Source: JBCDGZ01 sp038750655
Lineage (GTDB): Bacteria > Bacteroidota > Bacteroidia > Chitinophagales > Saprospiraceae
Assembly (NCBI GenBank): GCA_038750655.1
Contig: JBCDGZ010000130.1
Coordinates: 1 to 21,673, forward strand
Length of the DNA: 21,673 nt
Direction of reading: 5' to 3'
The notes under the pieces are model-generated. The model searched no databases, had not been told where the DNA came from, and saw only the letters and a list, made by a program, of their open reading frames with translations. Shown piece by piece: positions 1 through 7,211 of this stretch. Within the stretch, counting starts at the first letter, position 1. Each line of letters opens with the position of its first letter. A program made the translations under genes and the position numbers.

Positions 1-172
1 CCCCTTCAACTTTTACCTCCCCCAATATCTCCGTACACCCCGGATAATTAATCGCAAAACTATCAATCTGCCCCTGGCGGCTGAACACAATCCCATTCGG
101 CAGACAACTCTGCCCAAACAGTTCACCAGCGCACAGTACCACTAGAAAAAGTATCGTATAAAAAGCCCTCAT
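1..172 (-). CDS. Secreted protein, N-terminal fragment (cut by window edge)
   Basis: The reverse strand opens with ATG at 172-170 and stays open to the window edge, giving 57 complete codons. The N-terminus is a clear Sec signal peptide: MRAFYTILFLVVLCAGELFG, followed by QS. The start of the mature protein (SCLPNGIVFSRQGQIDSFAI, then NYPGCTEILGEVKVEG) has the look of the N-terminal cap of the leucine-rich, receptor-L-domain-like secreted proteins common in Saprospiria and relatives, in which a Cys-Pro-Asp/Asn-Gly-Ile cap precedes a 'GCTEIxGxVxI' strand. That family assignment comes from memory of similar proteins and is only moderately sure. A TATCTTTG box lies about 30 nt upstream. It is divergent from the GH13 gene. 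Such proteins usually end in a T9SS sorting domain, which would lie outside the window. Confidence 0.7.
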   Translation of the reverse strand, partial: MRAFYTILFLVVLCAGELFGQSCLPNGIVFSRQGQIDSFAINYPGCTEILGEVKVEG

Positions 173-202
173 ATGCTTTATTGTTGAGTTGAAAGATCAA
201 GT

Positions 203-210
203 CAAAGATA
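203..210 (-). promoter_or_regulatory. Bacteroidota -7 box upstream of the left-edge gene
   Basis: On the reverse strand positions 210-203 read TATCTTTG, an exact match to the Bacteroidota -7 consensus TAnnTTTG, about 30 nt before the ATG at 172. I see no TTG at the ideal 19-nt spacing, so only the -7 element is supported. Confidence 0.45.
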
Positions 211-310
211 AGAGGATTTAGCTTACAATAGCCAATCTCTGTTTTCAAAAAACACATAATATCTAATCAACCTTGACTTTACAAACTTTTTGTTTTAAAT
301 TACAAACAAA

Positions 311-576
311 TCGATATTGCCATAGTCCCCTACAATGATCCTACTCCGACCGATGACTTTGGCAATCCCTTTCATCAGAATTCAGGAGGCCCAAGCCCCT
401 TCTGCACAGACATACTCCTTTCTTCTTCTTTTTTCATAGGCCTAGGAAGAGAAAGGGTGCCACATTCAAGGCTACATTCTTGCAACCTAATCACTGCAAG
501 GGCTGACTGCTAATGGTCAGTGCTCAGTTAAAGGCAGTGGGGTTGGCGGCGGTGGTAAGTTGGGTGGGCCCTCCCA
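311..576 (+). repeat. Dispersed degenerate repeat, copy A
   Basis: This intergenic stretch shares an ordered series of blocks with 3852-4134 (copy B). They are TCGAT..ATTGCCAT, CGACC....TTGGCAAT, GACATAC.TCTTTCTT, AGGCCTAG.A.AG.GAAAGGGTGCCA, a TTGCAA block, GGCGG.GGT near the end and a closing CCTCCC. The order, spacing and orientation agree over about 265-280 bp, but identity is patchy, so these are old or fast-evolving copies. No transposase or terminal inverted repeat is visible. A short ORF on the reverse strand (780-517) is proline-rich and probably not a gene. The remainder of 173-871 holds no other gene I can support. Confidence 0.55.
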
Positions 577-786
577 AAAAACCTTTTTCCATGCCTCCTT
601 CCTCCTAGGTCTAAATAAGCGAACGCTCTTTTTTGGTTGAGCAATCAGCACCTTCCCAATAACAAAATCAATGCTAGCTGTCCCCTTACCGCCATAGATC
701 ACCCAACACCACCCCAACGAAAACGATTTCGTGATTAACCCCGTAATATCCCACCCTACTTTAACCAAATTCCCCCTCAATTACCC

Positions 787-794
787 TATCTTTA
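787..794 (+). promoter_or_regulatory. Weak -7-like box upstream of the GH13 gene
   Basis: TATCTTTA at 787-794 matches TAnnTTTG except for the last base, 77 nt before the ATG at 872. No TTG was found at the expected -33 spacing, so this is tentative. Confidence 0.25.
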
Positions 795-871
795 TGTAGA
801 TTAAGCGGTATTAAACATTCTCCTCGCCCTAGTTTCGTAAATCATATTATTTCATCTCTAAAAGCTAAAGC

Positions 872-3703
872 ATGAGCTTACGTTGTACCTTTTTCGTATT
901 GCTATGGATAGTCTGCGGTGTGCAAGGACAAGCGCAACTCGTCTGGACCGATCCGTTCTTCCCCACTGTTGACGATGATATTACCCTCTACTTTAATGCG
1001 GCCGAAGGCAATGAAGCCCTCAAAGGCTTCACCGGCGACGTTTACGCCCACGCCGGCCTCATCACCAGCACCTCCTCTAGTCCAGCCGACTGGAAGTTCG
1101 TCGTAACCCCCTGGGCCGTCACCGACGCCAAAGTACTGATGACCCGCGTAGATACCGACCTCTACACCCTACAGTACAATATCCGCGACTACTACGGCGT
1201 CCCTATGGGCGAGGAAGTACTGCAGCTGGCCTTCGTTTTCCGAAATGCCAACGGAAGCGTCGTTGGACGCTCGGCAGATGGCTCAGATATTTTCACCCCC
1301 GTCTACCCTTCTACCAATGAACTGCAAACCCGCTTGCTGGCCCCCACCAGCGACCAGATCGTGAGCATTGGGCAATTCATCAATGTCTTTGCCGTCGCCT
1401 CTCGCTCGGCAAGTTTGGAGCTGTACGACAACGGTAACTTAGTGGCCAGCGCTGACAGTAACCAGCTGCGCCATACCTTGATTGCTGGCCCCGGCGTACA
1501 CAACATCGAATTTGTCGCGACGGACGGTGGCGAAGAAAGCCGTTCTACTTTTACCTACATCGTTCCCATCGATCTACCCAATCAAGATCCGCCACCGAGT
1601 GAGCTGGGCATCAACTACCTCGCAGATACCACCGTACTACTGCGGCTTTACGCGCCCAATAAATCCAATGTCTTTGTCGTCGGTGATTTTAATGATTGGA
1701 TTTTGCAAGACCGTTTTCAGATGATCCAAAGCGAAGATCGCAATACATTTTGGTTGAGAATCGACGGGCTGACGCCGGGCGAGCGCTATTGCTTCCAATA
1801 CCTCGTGGACGGAGAGCTGCGCATCGCCGATCCTTACAGTACGCTGGTGCTCGATCCTTCCAATGATCCTTTCATTTCTCCGATGGTCTACCCTGATATG
1901 CCTCCTTATCCGATTGGTAAGACAACTGGAATTTGCTCGGTAATCGAGCCGGGTAAAGCGGAGTTTGATTGGCAGGTGGACAACTTTGAGCGGCCCGAAA
2001 ATGGTGATTTGGTGGTCTATGAGCTGCTGATACGCGATTTTCTGGAAAGCCGCAGCTACAACGACCTATTGGATACCCTGGATTATCTAGAGCGCCTGGG
2101 CGTCAACGCCATCGAGCTGATGCCGATTAATGAATTTGAGGGGAACGACAGTTGGGGCTACAACCCTAGCTACCATATGGCACTAGACAAGTACTACGGT
2201 ACAGAAGAAGATTTTAAGACCTTTATTGATGAGGCCCACCGCCGAGGCATCGCCGTCATCGTGGATGTAGTATACAATCACGCTTTTAGTCAAAGTCCGC
2301 TGGCGCAGCTGTACTGGGATTCCGAAAACTTCCGCCCTGCGGCCGATAATCCTTGGCTGAATGTAGAGGCTAGACACCCCTTCAATGTCGGCTATGATTT
2401 TGACCACTCTACCCAGGCTACTCGCGACTTTGTGGATCGAGTGATGAAGCATTGGCTGACAGATTACCGCGTCGATGGTTTCCGTTTTGATTTGTCAAAA
2501 GGCTTTACCCAGGTCAACTCGGGCAATAATGTTGGGCAATGGGGGAATTATGATGGCTCGCGCGTAGCGATCTTGAAGCGTTACGCGGATGTGGTCTGGG
2601 ATACTTCGCCCGATGCCTATGTGATTCTAGAGCATTTTGCCACCAATTCTGAAGAAAAAGAATTGGCTGATTACGGCATGATGCTTTGGGGAAATATGAC
2701 GCATGAATATCAGGAGGGAGCGATGGGCTACGATAGCCGTCTCAGCTTCGGTTATTACGCGACGCGAGGCTGGAACGATCCGCACTTGATCACTTATATG
2801 GAAAGCCATGATGAGGAGAGAATGGTGTATAAGAACTTAGAATTTGGTAACTCTGCTGGCGATTACAATGTCAGAAATATGCAAACTGCCCTGCTCCGGA
2901 CCGAGCTGGCTTCGGCTTTCTTCTACACCGTCCCTGGCGCAAAAATGCTTTGGGAGTTTGGGGAAGTGGGCTATGATTTTTCCATCAACTGGTGTACCGA
3001 CGGTACTATTAACAATGATTGCCGATTGGTGCCTAAGCCCGTGCGCTGGGACTACTACGATGACCCTGATCGCCGCCGCCTCTACGATGTTACCAGAGGG
3101 CTCATCCAATTGAAGCTCAACTACGAGGCTTTCCGCAGTACGGATGTTGATTTAGCTATCAACGATGCCAATCAAAGTACGGGAGAAACAAAATCTATCC
3201 ATATCAATCACTCCACTATGGACGTAGCCGTATTGGGTAATTTTGCCGTAACAATACAAAGTATGGACCCTGAGTTTCAATCAACAGGAACCTGGTACGA
3301 TTACTTCAGCGGCGACAGCTTGGAAGTAACGGATGTCAATGCCCCCATCACCTTGGAGGCTGGCGAATACCGCATTTATACGTCCAACCGCTTACCGGAG
3401 CCTCCCGGTGGTTATTTGGATTTTGTGACCAGTACTCAGGAGATACTGGCCCAGCAGCTGCAATGGCAGGTTGCCCCAAATCCTTCGACCGGAACGACGC
3501 TGGTGAATTATCAATTGAAAGAATCGGCGCAGGTGCGGGTACAGCTGTTCAATATGCTAGGACAGCCACTCCGTACTTTAGTGCAGGCCCGGCAGGCCGC
3601 TGGCCCACAGCAGTTAGAGGTCAATAACTTGGCTGCTGGCACCTATCTACTGCAAATCGATGTCGATGGGCAAAGTGCTACTGAACGCTTGATTGTCTTA
3701 TAA
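872..3703 (+). CDS. Secreted GH13 alpha-amylase-family glycoside hydrolase with T9SS sorting domain
   Basis: A 943-residue exported alpha-glucan-active enzyme. Residues 1-21 are a signal peptide (MSLRCTFFVLLWIVCGVQGQ). A beta-rich N-terminal region (about 22-240) that I cannot name is followed by an isoamylase-N/CBM48-like early-set domain (about 246-345, with VFVVGDFNDW) and the GH13 (beta/alpha)8 barrel (about 375-790). All four conserved GH13 regions are visible: I, DVVYNH at 465-470; II, DGFRFDL at 535-541 with nucleophile D540; III, ILEHF with acid/base E587; IV, ESHDEE with D647. A C-terminal beta domain precedes a type A T9SS sorting domain (about 862-943, starting around VAPNPSTG and ending in RLIVL). 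Expected role is surface or extracellular hydrolysis of starch- or glycogen-like glucans. Exact specificity (alpha-amylase, pullulanase-like or other) cannot be read from the motifs. No SusC/SusD pair is adjacent. Confidence 0.93.
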   Translation: MSLRCTFFVLLWIVCGVQGQAQLVWTDPFFPTVDDDITLYFNAAEGNEALKGFTGDVYAHAGLITSTSSSPADWKFVVTPWAVTDAKVLMTRVDTDLYTLQYNIRDYYGVPMGEEVLQLAFVFRNANGSVVGRSADGSDIFTPVYPSTNELQTRLLAPTSDQIVSIGQFINVFAVASRSASLELYDNGNLVASADSNQLRHTLIAGPGVHNIEFVATDGGEESRSTFTYIVPIDLPNQDPPPSELGINYLADTTVLLRLYAPNKSNVFVVGDFNDWILQDRFQMIQSEDRNTFWLRIDGLTPGERYCFQYLVDGELRIADPYSTLVLDPSNDPFISPMVYPDMPPYPIGKTTGICSVIEPGKAEFDWQVDNFERPENGDLVVYELLIRDFLESRSYNDLLDTLDYLERLGVNAIELMPINEFEGNDSWGYNPSYHMALDKYYGTEEDFKTFIDEAHRRGIAVIVDVVYNHAFSQSPLAQLYWDSENFRPAADNPWLNVEARHPFNVGYDFDHSTQATRDFVDRVMKHWLTDYRVDGFRFDLSKGFTQVNSGNNVGQWGNYDGSRVAILKRYADVVWDTSPDAYVILEHFATNSEEKELADYGMMLWGNMTHEYQEGAMGYDSRLSFGYYATRGWNDPHLITYMESHDEERMVYKNLEFGNSAGDYNVRNMQTALLRTELASAFFYTVPGAKMLWEFGEVGYDFSINWCTDGTINNDCRLVPKPVRWDYYDDPDRRRLYDVTRGLIQLKLNYEAFRSTDVDLAINDANQSTGETKSIHINHSTMDVAVLGNFAVTIQSMDPEFQSTGTWYDYFSGDSLEVTDVNAPITLEAGEYRIYTSNRLPEPPGGYLDFVTSTQEILAQQLQWQVAPNPSTGTTLVNYQLKESAQVRVQLFNMLGQPLRTLVQARQAAGPQQLEVNNLAAGTYLLQIDVDGQSATERLIVL

Positions 3704-3725
3704 AAAATAATACGCTCCTTTGGTG

Positions 3726-3755
3726 AATGCCTGGACTTGCGGAGGTCTGGGCATT
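3726..3755 (+). terminator. Hairpin downstream of the GH13 gene
   Basis: AATGCCTGGAC and GTCTGGGCATT form an 11-bp stem with two G-T wobbles and an 8-nt loop, 22 nt after the stop codon. Only a weak T-rich stretch (TGTCATTTCC) follows, so it is a possible, not a strong, factor-independent terminator. Confidence 0.4.
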
Positions 3756-3851
3756 TGTCATTTCCATGTGTTTCAATATTCAATCGTTTGGGAATTATTA
3801 TGCATCTTTGCTTGCAAATTAAAACATTTTGTATTATATTTATCGAGCATT

Positions 3852-4134
3852 TCGATTATTGCCATTGCTTTAGCTAGAACAACATTTCTTCGACCACCTT
3901 GGCAATTCCTGATTGACAGTTAGATAGAGTATTTCTATACTCTCAAGTTCGACATACCTCTTTCTTTCTCACCAGGCCTAGAGAGGGAAAGGGTGCCATT
4001 TTCAAAAGTGGAATTTTTGCAATCCTCCCACCTCTTGCAAGAGCTGGTTCTCCGTGGCCAATATTCAAGACAAAGGAGGGAGGATTGGCGGTGGCGGTGA
4101 CTGGGTGCCTGCCTGCCGGAGGTAGGGGTCCTCC
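3852..4134 (+). repeat. Dispersed degenerate repeat, copy B
   Basis: This is the second copy of the element at 311-576, in the same orientation and also in a long gene-free gap just upstream of a gene for an exported protein. It differs from copy A by carrying a REP-like palindrome near its right end (CCTGCCGGAGGTAGG, a 6-bp stem with one wobble and a GGA loop). The rest of 3704-4354 holds the hairpin at 3726-3755 and an A/C-rich stretch (about 4175-4255). ORFs across the gap show no protein-like features. Confidence 0.55.
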
Positions 4135-4354
4135 CTCAATGGGGCAACTCTTTCCAGTACGATCACGGTACAGAAAATACAAAGACACAGACGATACACT
4201 GATACAAATAATACAGCCGACACAACGAACAACACAGACAATTCAACAACTCAAGTCCCCCTTCTTTCTACCCCTTCCCCCCGACACTCTCCTCATTACT
4301 TCAACGGTTTTTTCTTTTAATCCTAAACTCCCTTTATATTACAGCAGGATTAGT

Positions 4355-4945
4355 ATGAAAATTTGCTGTACACTCTCTATAGCCATCGTGCTATTGCTGT
4401 GCCTAAGCTGTGCGCGGAATGCCCAATACGAATATTGTGGTGAAACGTTCCCCTATCAATTCTCTCAGCAAAAAAAATACGACTTCAAATTTACCCCCTA
4501 CTTTCAGCAAGGCTTGCAATGCGCCCAGGAACAACACAAACCTGTTCTACTGGTTTTTTCGGCAACCCCAGAACTGAGTAAGCAGTATCCTTTTGAATCT
4601 CAACTCCTGCAATCTTCTGCCATCCGCACCATGCTCGAAGAACACTACATCGTCATTTATCTCAATGTTGATAAAGAAACACCGCTCAATTCGGCCGATT
4701 CGCTGGATATACGCACCATCAAACCTTCGATCATTCAGCTGAAAAAACCGACTACCAGAGGTCAACTGAATACTATGATTCAGTACTATACTTTCCAGTC
4801 CAATACGGTCCCCTCTTTTTTTCTACTCAATGATCAGGGCAAAGTATTGATGCGCGAAGATGAACTCTCCGCAAAAGCCTACGATCCTCATGTTTTTCTC
4901 CTAAAACTACAAGAAGGCCTGCACAGCACAGAAGATCGTAAGTAA
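4355..4945 (+). CDS. Exported thioredoxin-fold protein resembling the DsbD C-terminal domain, catalytic CxxC absent
   Basis: I place the start at ATG 4355 because it opens directly into a signal peptide (MKICCTLSIAIVLLLCLSC); the same frame is open upstream to 4085 but reads through repeat B and has no protein-like features. The product is 196 residues. C19 may be lipidated, although the lipobox (CLSC) is not canonical. Residues 47-190 follow the layout of the thioredoxin-like C-terminal domain of Bacteroidota DsbD/thioredoxin_7 proteins: a GLQCAQEQHKPVLLVFSA strand, helix, YIVIYLNVDKETPL, then VPSFFLLNDQGKVL with the cis-Pro loop at P153. Where DsbD-type domains carry CxxC this protein has SATPELSKQ, so disulfide exchange by the usual mechanism is not expected. 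It could be a redox-dead binding or folding factor. Function is unknown. Confidence 0.7.
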   Translation: MKICCTLSIAIVLLLCLSCARNAQYEYCGETFPYQFSQQKKYDFKFTPYFQQGLQCAQEQHKPVLLVFSATPELSKQYPFESQLLQSSAIRTMLEEHYIVIYLNVDKETPLNSADSLDIRTIKPSIIQLKKPTTRGQLNTMIQYYTFQSNTVPSFFLLNDQGKVLMREDELSAKAYDPHVFLLKLQEGLHSTEDRK

Positions 4946-5041
4946 ACTGGCCGACAGAATATGGTACATGAAGGTTATTGGTATCCCAATACGAATCCTT
5001 ATTTTAGATAGGAAATTATTTACTTGTTAAATCATAAAGCC

Positions 5042-5971
5042 ATGAAAACTTTTACCCCACTCCTTTTTCTTCTTTTTGCTCTAGCTCTTCCAGCTCAAGA
5101 ATGGGCACCACTGGGAACGGAATGGCGGGCCCTTTGGAGAAACCTTGCCTATGCTCGCGAATACAGTATGACCTATACTAAGGATACCTTGATTGATAAT
5201 CGCAACTGTGCTTTTATTGAAAAAGAAGAATACGGGAGTTGTAATAGGTACGGAAAAGAACACTTTATCGCCCATTTTGACAGTAACCGGTTGTACTTAT
5301 ACGATGAAATGACCGAAGAATTCTTTTTGCTCATTGACTACAATGCCGAGGTTGGTGACCACTGGCAAATCGGCTCTAATTTGGTGTCGCAAACCATAAG
5401 CCACATAGGTACCATCGATGCTACGGTAGATTCTGTAGGCACAGTAGTCAGTGCGCTAGATAATAACAGCCTCAAAGCCTGGTACGTCAATCTTTGCTAC
5501 ACGGATGGTCTCGATAGCTTGACCTTCTGCGAGCCGAAGGTGATTTTGGAGAAGGTGGGCTTTACAGATATGATCTACCCGGAAATGAGCAACCTGACCG
5601 GCTCGCTCTGCGATGCTTCCTGGGAAGGCCCCCTGCTCTGCTATTGGGAACCCAGCACCTTTTTCCAGTTTGACCTGGCCAATGGAGTGGGCTGTCTCAG
5701 GGGTTCCGTCAACACTCTCGACGTGGCACAAGTCGCCGATGTATATCCCAATCCTTTTAACAACAACTTGACTATCAAATTAAAGGAACTGGAGGATTTT
5801 ACCATAACGCTCTATACGACGAATGGCCAACAGGTGTTGAAACAAACCAGTGCTGCGCTCCACACCGAATTAGAACTAGGATATTTGGAATCGGGAGTTT
5901 ATTTCTTACAACTCAGTAGAACGCATCACGGGGTCGAACAACACTATATGAAAAAGATGATCCGGCAGTAA
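5042..5971 (+). CDS. Secreted protein of unknown function with T9SS sorting domain
   Basis: The product is 309 residues from ATG 5042. The frame extends 18 nt upstream to a TTG, but ATG 5042 opens directly into a signal peptide (MKTFTPLLFLLFALALPAQ), so I prefer it. The body (about 20-225) is rich in Tyr, Asp and Glu with several Cys (for example NRNCAF, GSCNRYGK, NLCYTDG, TFCEPK, SLCDASW, GVGCLRG) and resembles uncharacterised beta-rich surface proteins; I recognise no catalytic motif. Residues about 231-309 are a type A T9SS sorting domain: VYPNPFNNNLTIKL, an ITLYTTNGQQV strand, ESGVYFLQL, and a basic C-terminus (MKKMIRQ). It should therefore be moved across the outer membrane and released or anchored to the surface. 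The gene follows the thioredoxin-fold gene after about 96 bp. Confidence 0.85.
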   Translation: MKTFTPLLFLLFALALPAQEWAPLGTEWRALWRNLAYAREYSMTYTKDTLIDNRNCAFIEKEEYGSCNRYGKEHFIAHFDSNRLYLYDEMTEEFFLLIDYNAEVGDHWQIGSNLVSQTISHIGTIDATVDSVGTVVSALDNNSLKAWYVNLCYTDGLDSLTFCEPKVILEKVGFTDMIYPEMSNLTGSLCDASWEGPLLCYWEPSTFFQFDLANGVGCLRGSVNTLDVAQVADVYPNPFNNNLTIKLKELEDFTITLYTTNGQQVLKQTSAALHTELELGYLESGVYFLQLSRTHHGVEQHYMKKMIRQ

Positions 5972-5998
5972 ACGTGCGCAACAATGGCCCAATTTCCC

Positions 5999-6006
5999 TA
6001 TCTTTG
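5999..6006 (+). promoter_or_regulatory. Bacteroidota -7 box before the HExxH lipoprotein gene
   Basis: TATCTTTG exactly matches TAnnTTTG and lies 22 nt before ATG 6028. A transcript starting a few bases downstream would have a very short leader, which keeps both ATG 6028 and ATG 6040 possible. No clear -33 TTG is present. Confidence 0.45.
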
Positions 6007-6027
6007 TGGCTATTTTAAAAATGCTAA

Positions 6028-7101
6028 ATGCCCCAACTCATGCGCATCGTATTCGGACTGCTTAGTTTACTCCTGATTTTCTCTTGTAAAACCCAACAAA
6101 AGGTCCAGCAAGAGCTGCCCAGCGTTGATTTTGGTACTGGTCAAAAGGTGACTATCCTCGACAGCACTGCGGCCAGCCAGGCCATTATTGTCGATAATAT
6201 GGAAGGCTTTTTTGAGCATATCAATATCCTGGATATGTCCATACAGATGAAGGCCAGCTACTCGGAGGCGGAGAAATCCAATCGAGCGCAAATACTATCA
6301 GATTATAAGGCTTATCTGCAAAAGGATGTGACCAATTTTACTCCCCAAGATATTGAGCTGATTAATAAGACGTTTAAAGAAATTTACGAGCTGTCCAATA
6401 AACTCAACACCAATATTTTTCCTCAAGAAATCAAGCTGATCAAGACCCACGGCACCCACTACGGCAACTCCGTTTACTACACCCGCGAGAATTGTATCGT
6501 TATACCTAAAAATGAGCTGGAAAGCCCCAATCCCGAGGCCTTCCTTAACGTAATGATCCACGAGCTGTTCCATATCTACTCGCGCCTTAACCCACAAAAA
6601 CGGGCAGCCCTTTACCAGCTCATTGGCTTCACCTCCGTAGGTGGCCTGGCCGACCTCAAGATGGTCGACTCGCTGCGCCAACGCGTACTGCTCAACCCCG
6701 ACGGCGTCAATTTCGCCCAATCCATTACCCTACAAGATAAAACCAATGGCACCATGATGGCCATTCCCATCATCCTAGCCAATGAATTCGACTACCGCCC
6801 CGAAAAAGCCAGCTTTTTCTCCTACTTGGCCTTTGAACTCTACCAAATCAAACCGCCCTACAGCCGCCTGGTCAAAGTCCTTTCCAAAAGTAATGGCGAT
6901 AGCCTCAAACCGCTGTCCCGCCATCCCGATTTTCACCGCCAGATCAGGGATAATACTGGCTATATCATTCATCCCGATGAGGTGCTGGCCGATAATTTCA
7001 TCTACCTCCTCCTCGACATCCGCCAACCCGGCTACATCGATAAATTCTCGGAGGAGGGGCGTAAGCTGCTGGCCCAAATCAAAACCACGATCCAAAGCTA
7101 G
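6028..7101 (+). CDS. Lipoprotein with HExxH zinc-protease-like motif
   Basis: The product is 357 residues from ATG 6028; ATG 6040 would give 353 and a more standard signal peptide (MRIVFGLLSLLLIFSC). IFSC ending at C20 is a good lipobox, so the protein is probably anchored by lipid in the periplasm or outer membrane. Residues 176-185 read MIHELFHIYS, containing the HExxH zincin motif (H178, E179, H182), in a context with hydrophobic residues on both sides as in true zincins. A third zinc ligand is not certain; NEFDYRPEKASFF or AFELYQIKPPY downstream could supply a Glu (gluzincin arrangement). It is most simply read as a putative metallopeptidase of unknown substrate; no named family is recognised. 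It is preceded by its own -7 box and followed 110 bp later by pbpC. Confidence 0.78.
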   Translation: MPQLMRIVFGLLSLLLIFSCKTQQKVQQELPSVDFGTGQKVTILDSTAASQAIIVDNMEGFFEHINILDMSIQMKASYSEAEKSNRAQILSDYKAYLQKDVTNFTPQDIELINKTFKEIYELSNKLNTNIFPQEIKLIKTHGTHYGNSVYYTRENCIVIPKNELESPNPEAFLNVMIHELFHIYSRLNPQKRAALYQLIGFTSVGGLADLKMVDSLRQRVLLNPDGVNFAQSITLQDKTNGTMMAIPIILANEFDYRPEKASFFSYLAFELYQIKPPYSRLVKVLSKSNGDSLKPLSRHPDFHRQIRDNTGYIIHPDEVLADNFIYLLLDIRQPGYIDKFSEEGRKLLAQIKTTIQS

Positions 7102-7211
7102 CCGCAATTCCCCGTGCTGCCCCGGCGTTTAATGGGCCAGTGCAGGCACTTACTCGATAGTGCTTTCCTCCCTCGGGGATTTGCCCGATCTTAGGGATTC
7201 AAGCATGGACT

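Noticed and set aside
517..780. 87-codon reverse-strand ORF in the left intergenic region
   Set aside because: It is low-complexity and proline-rich at its end, overlaps repeat copy A, and has no promoter or recognisable domain. Probably chance.
3720..4188. Small ORFs on both strands between the GH13 and thioredoxin-fold genes
   Set aside because: They overlap a hairpin and repeat copy B, have atypical composition and no signal peptide or motif.
4175..4255. A/C-rich stretch with ACA-type words upstream of the thioredoxin-fold gene
   Set aside because: No stable repeat period or known site could be defined by eye. Treated as biased composition.
4085..4354. N-terminal extension of the thioredoxin-fold protein
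   Set aside because: The extension reads through repeat B, and the ATG at 4355 opens a proper signal peptide that would otherwise be internal.
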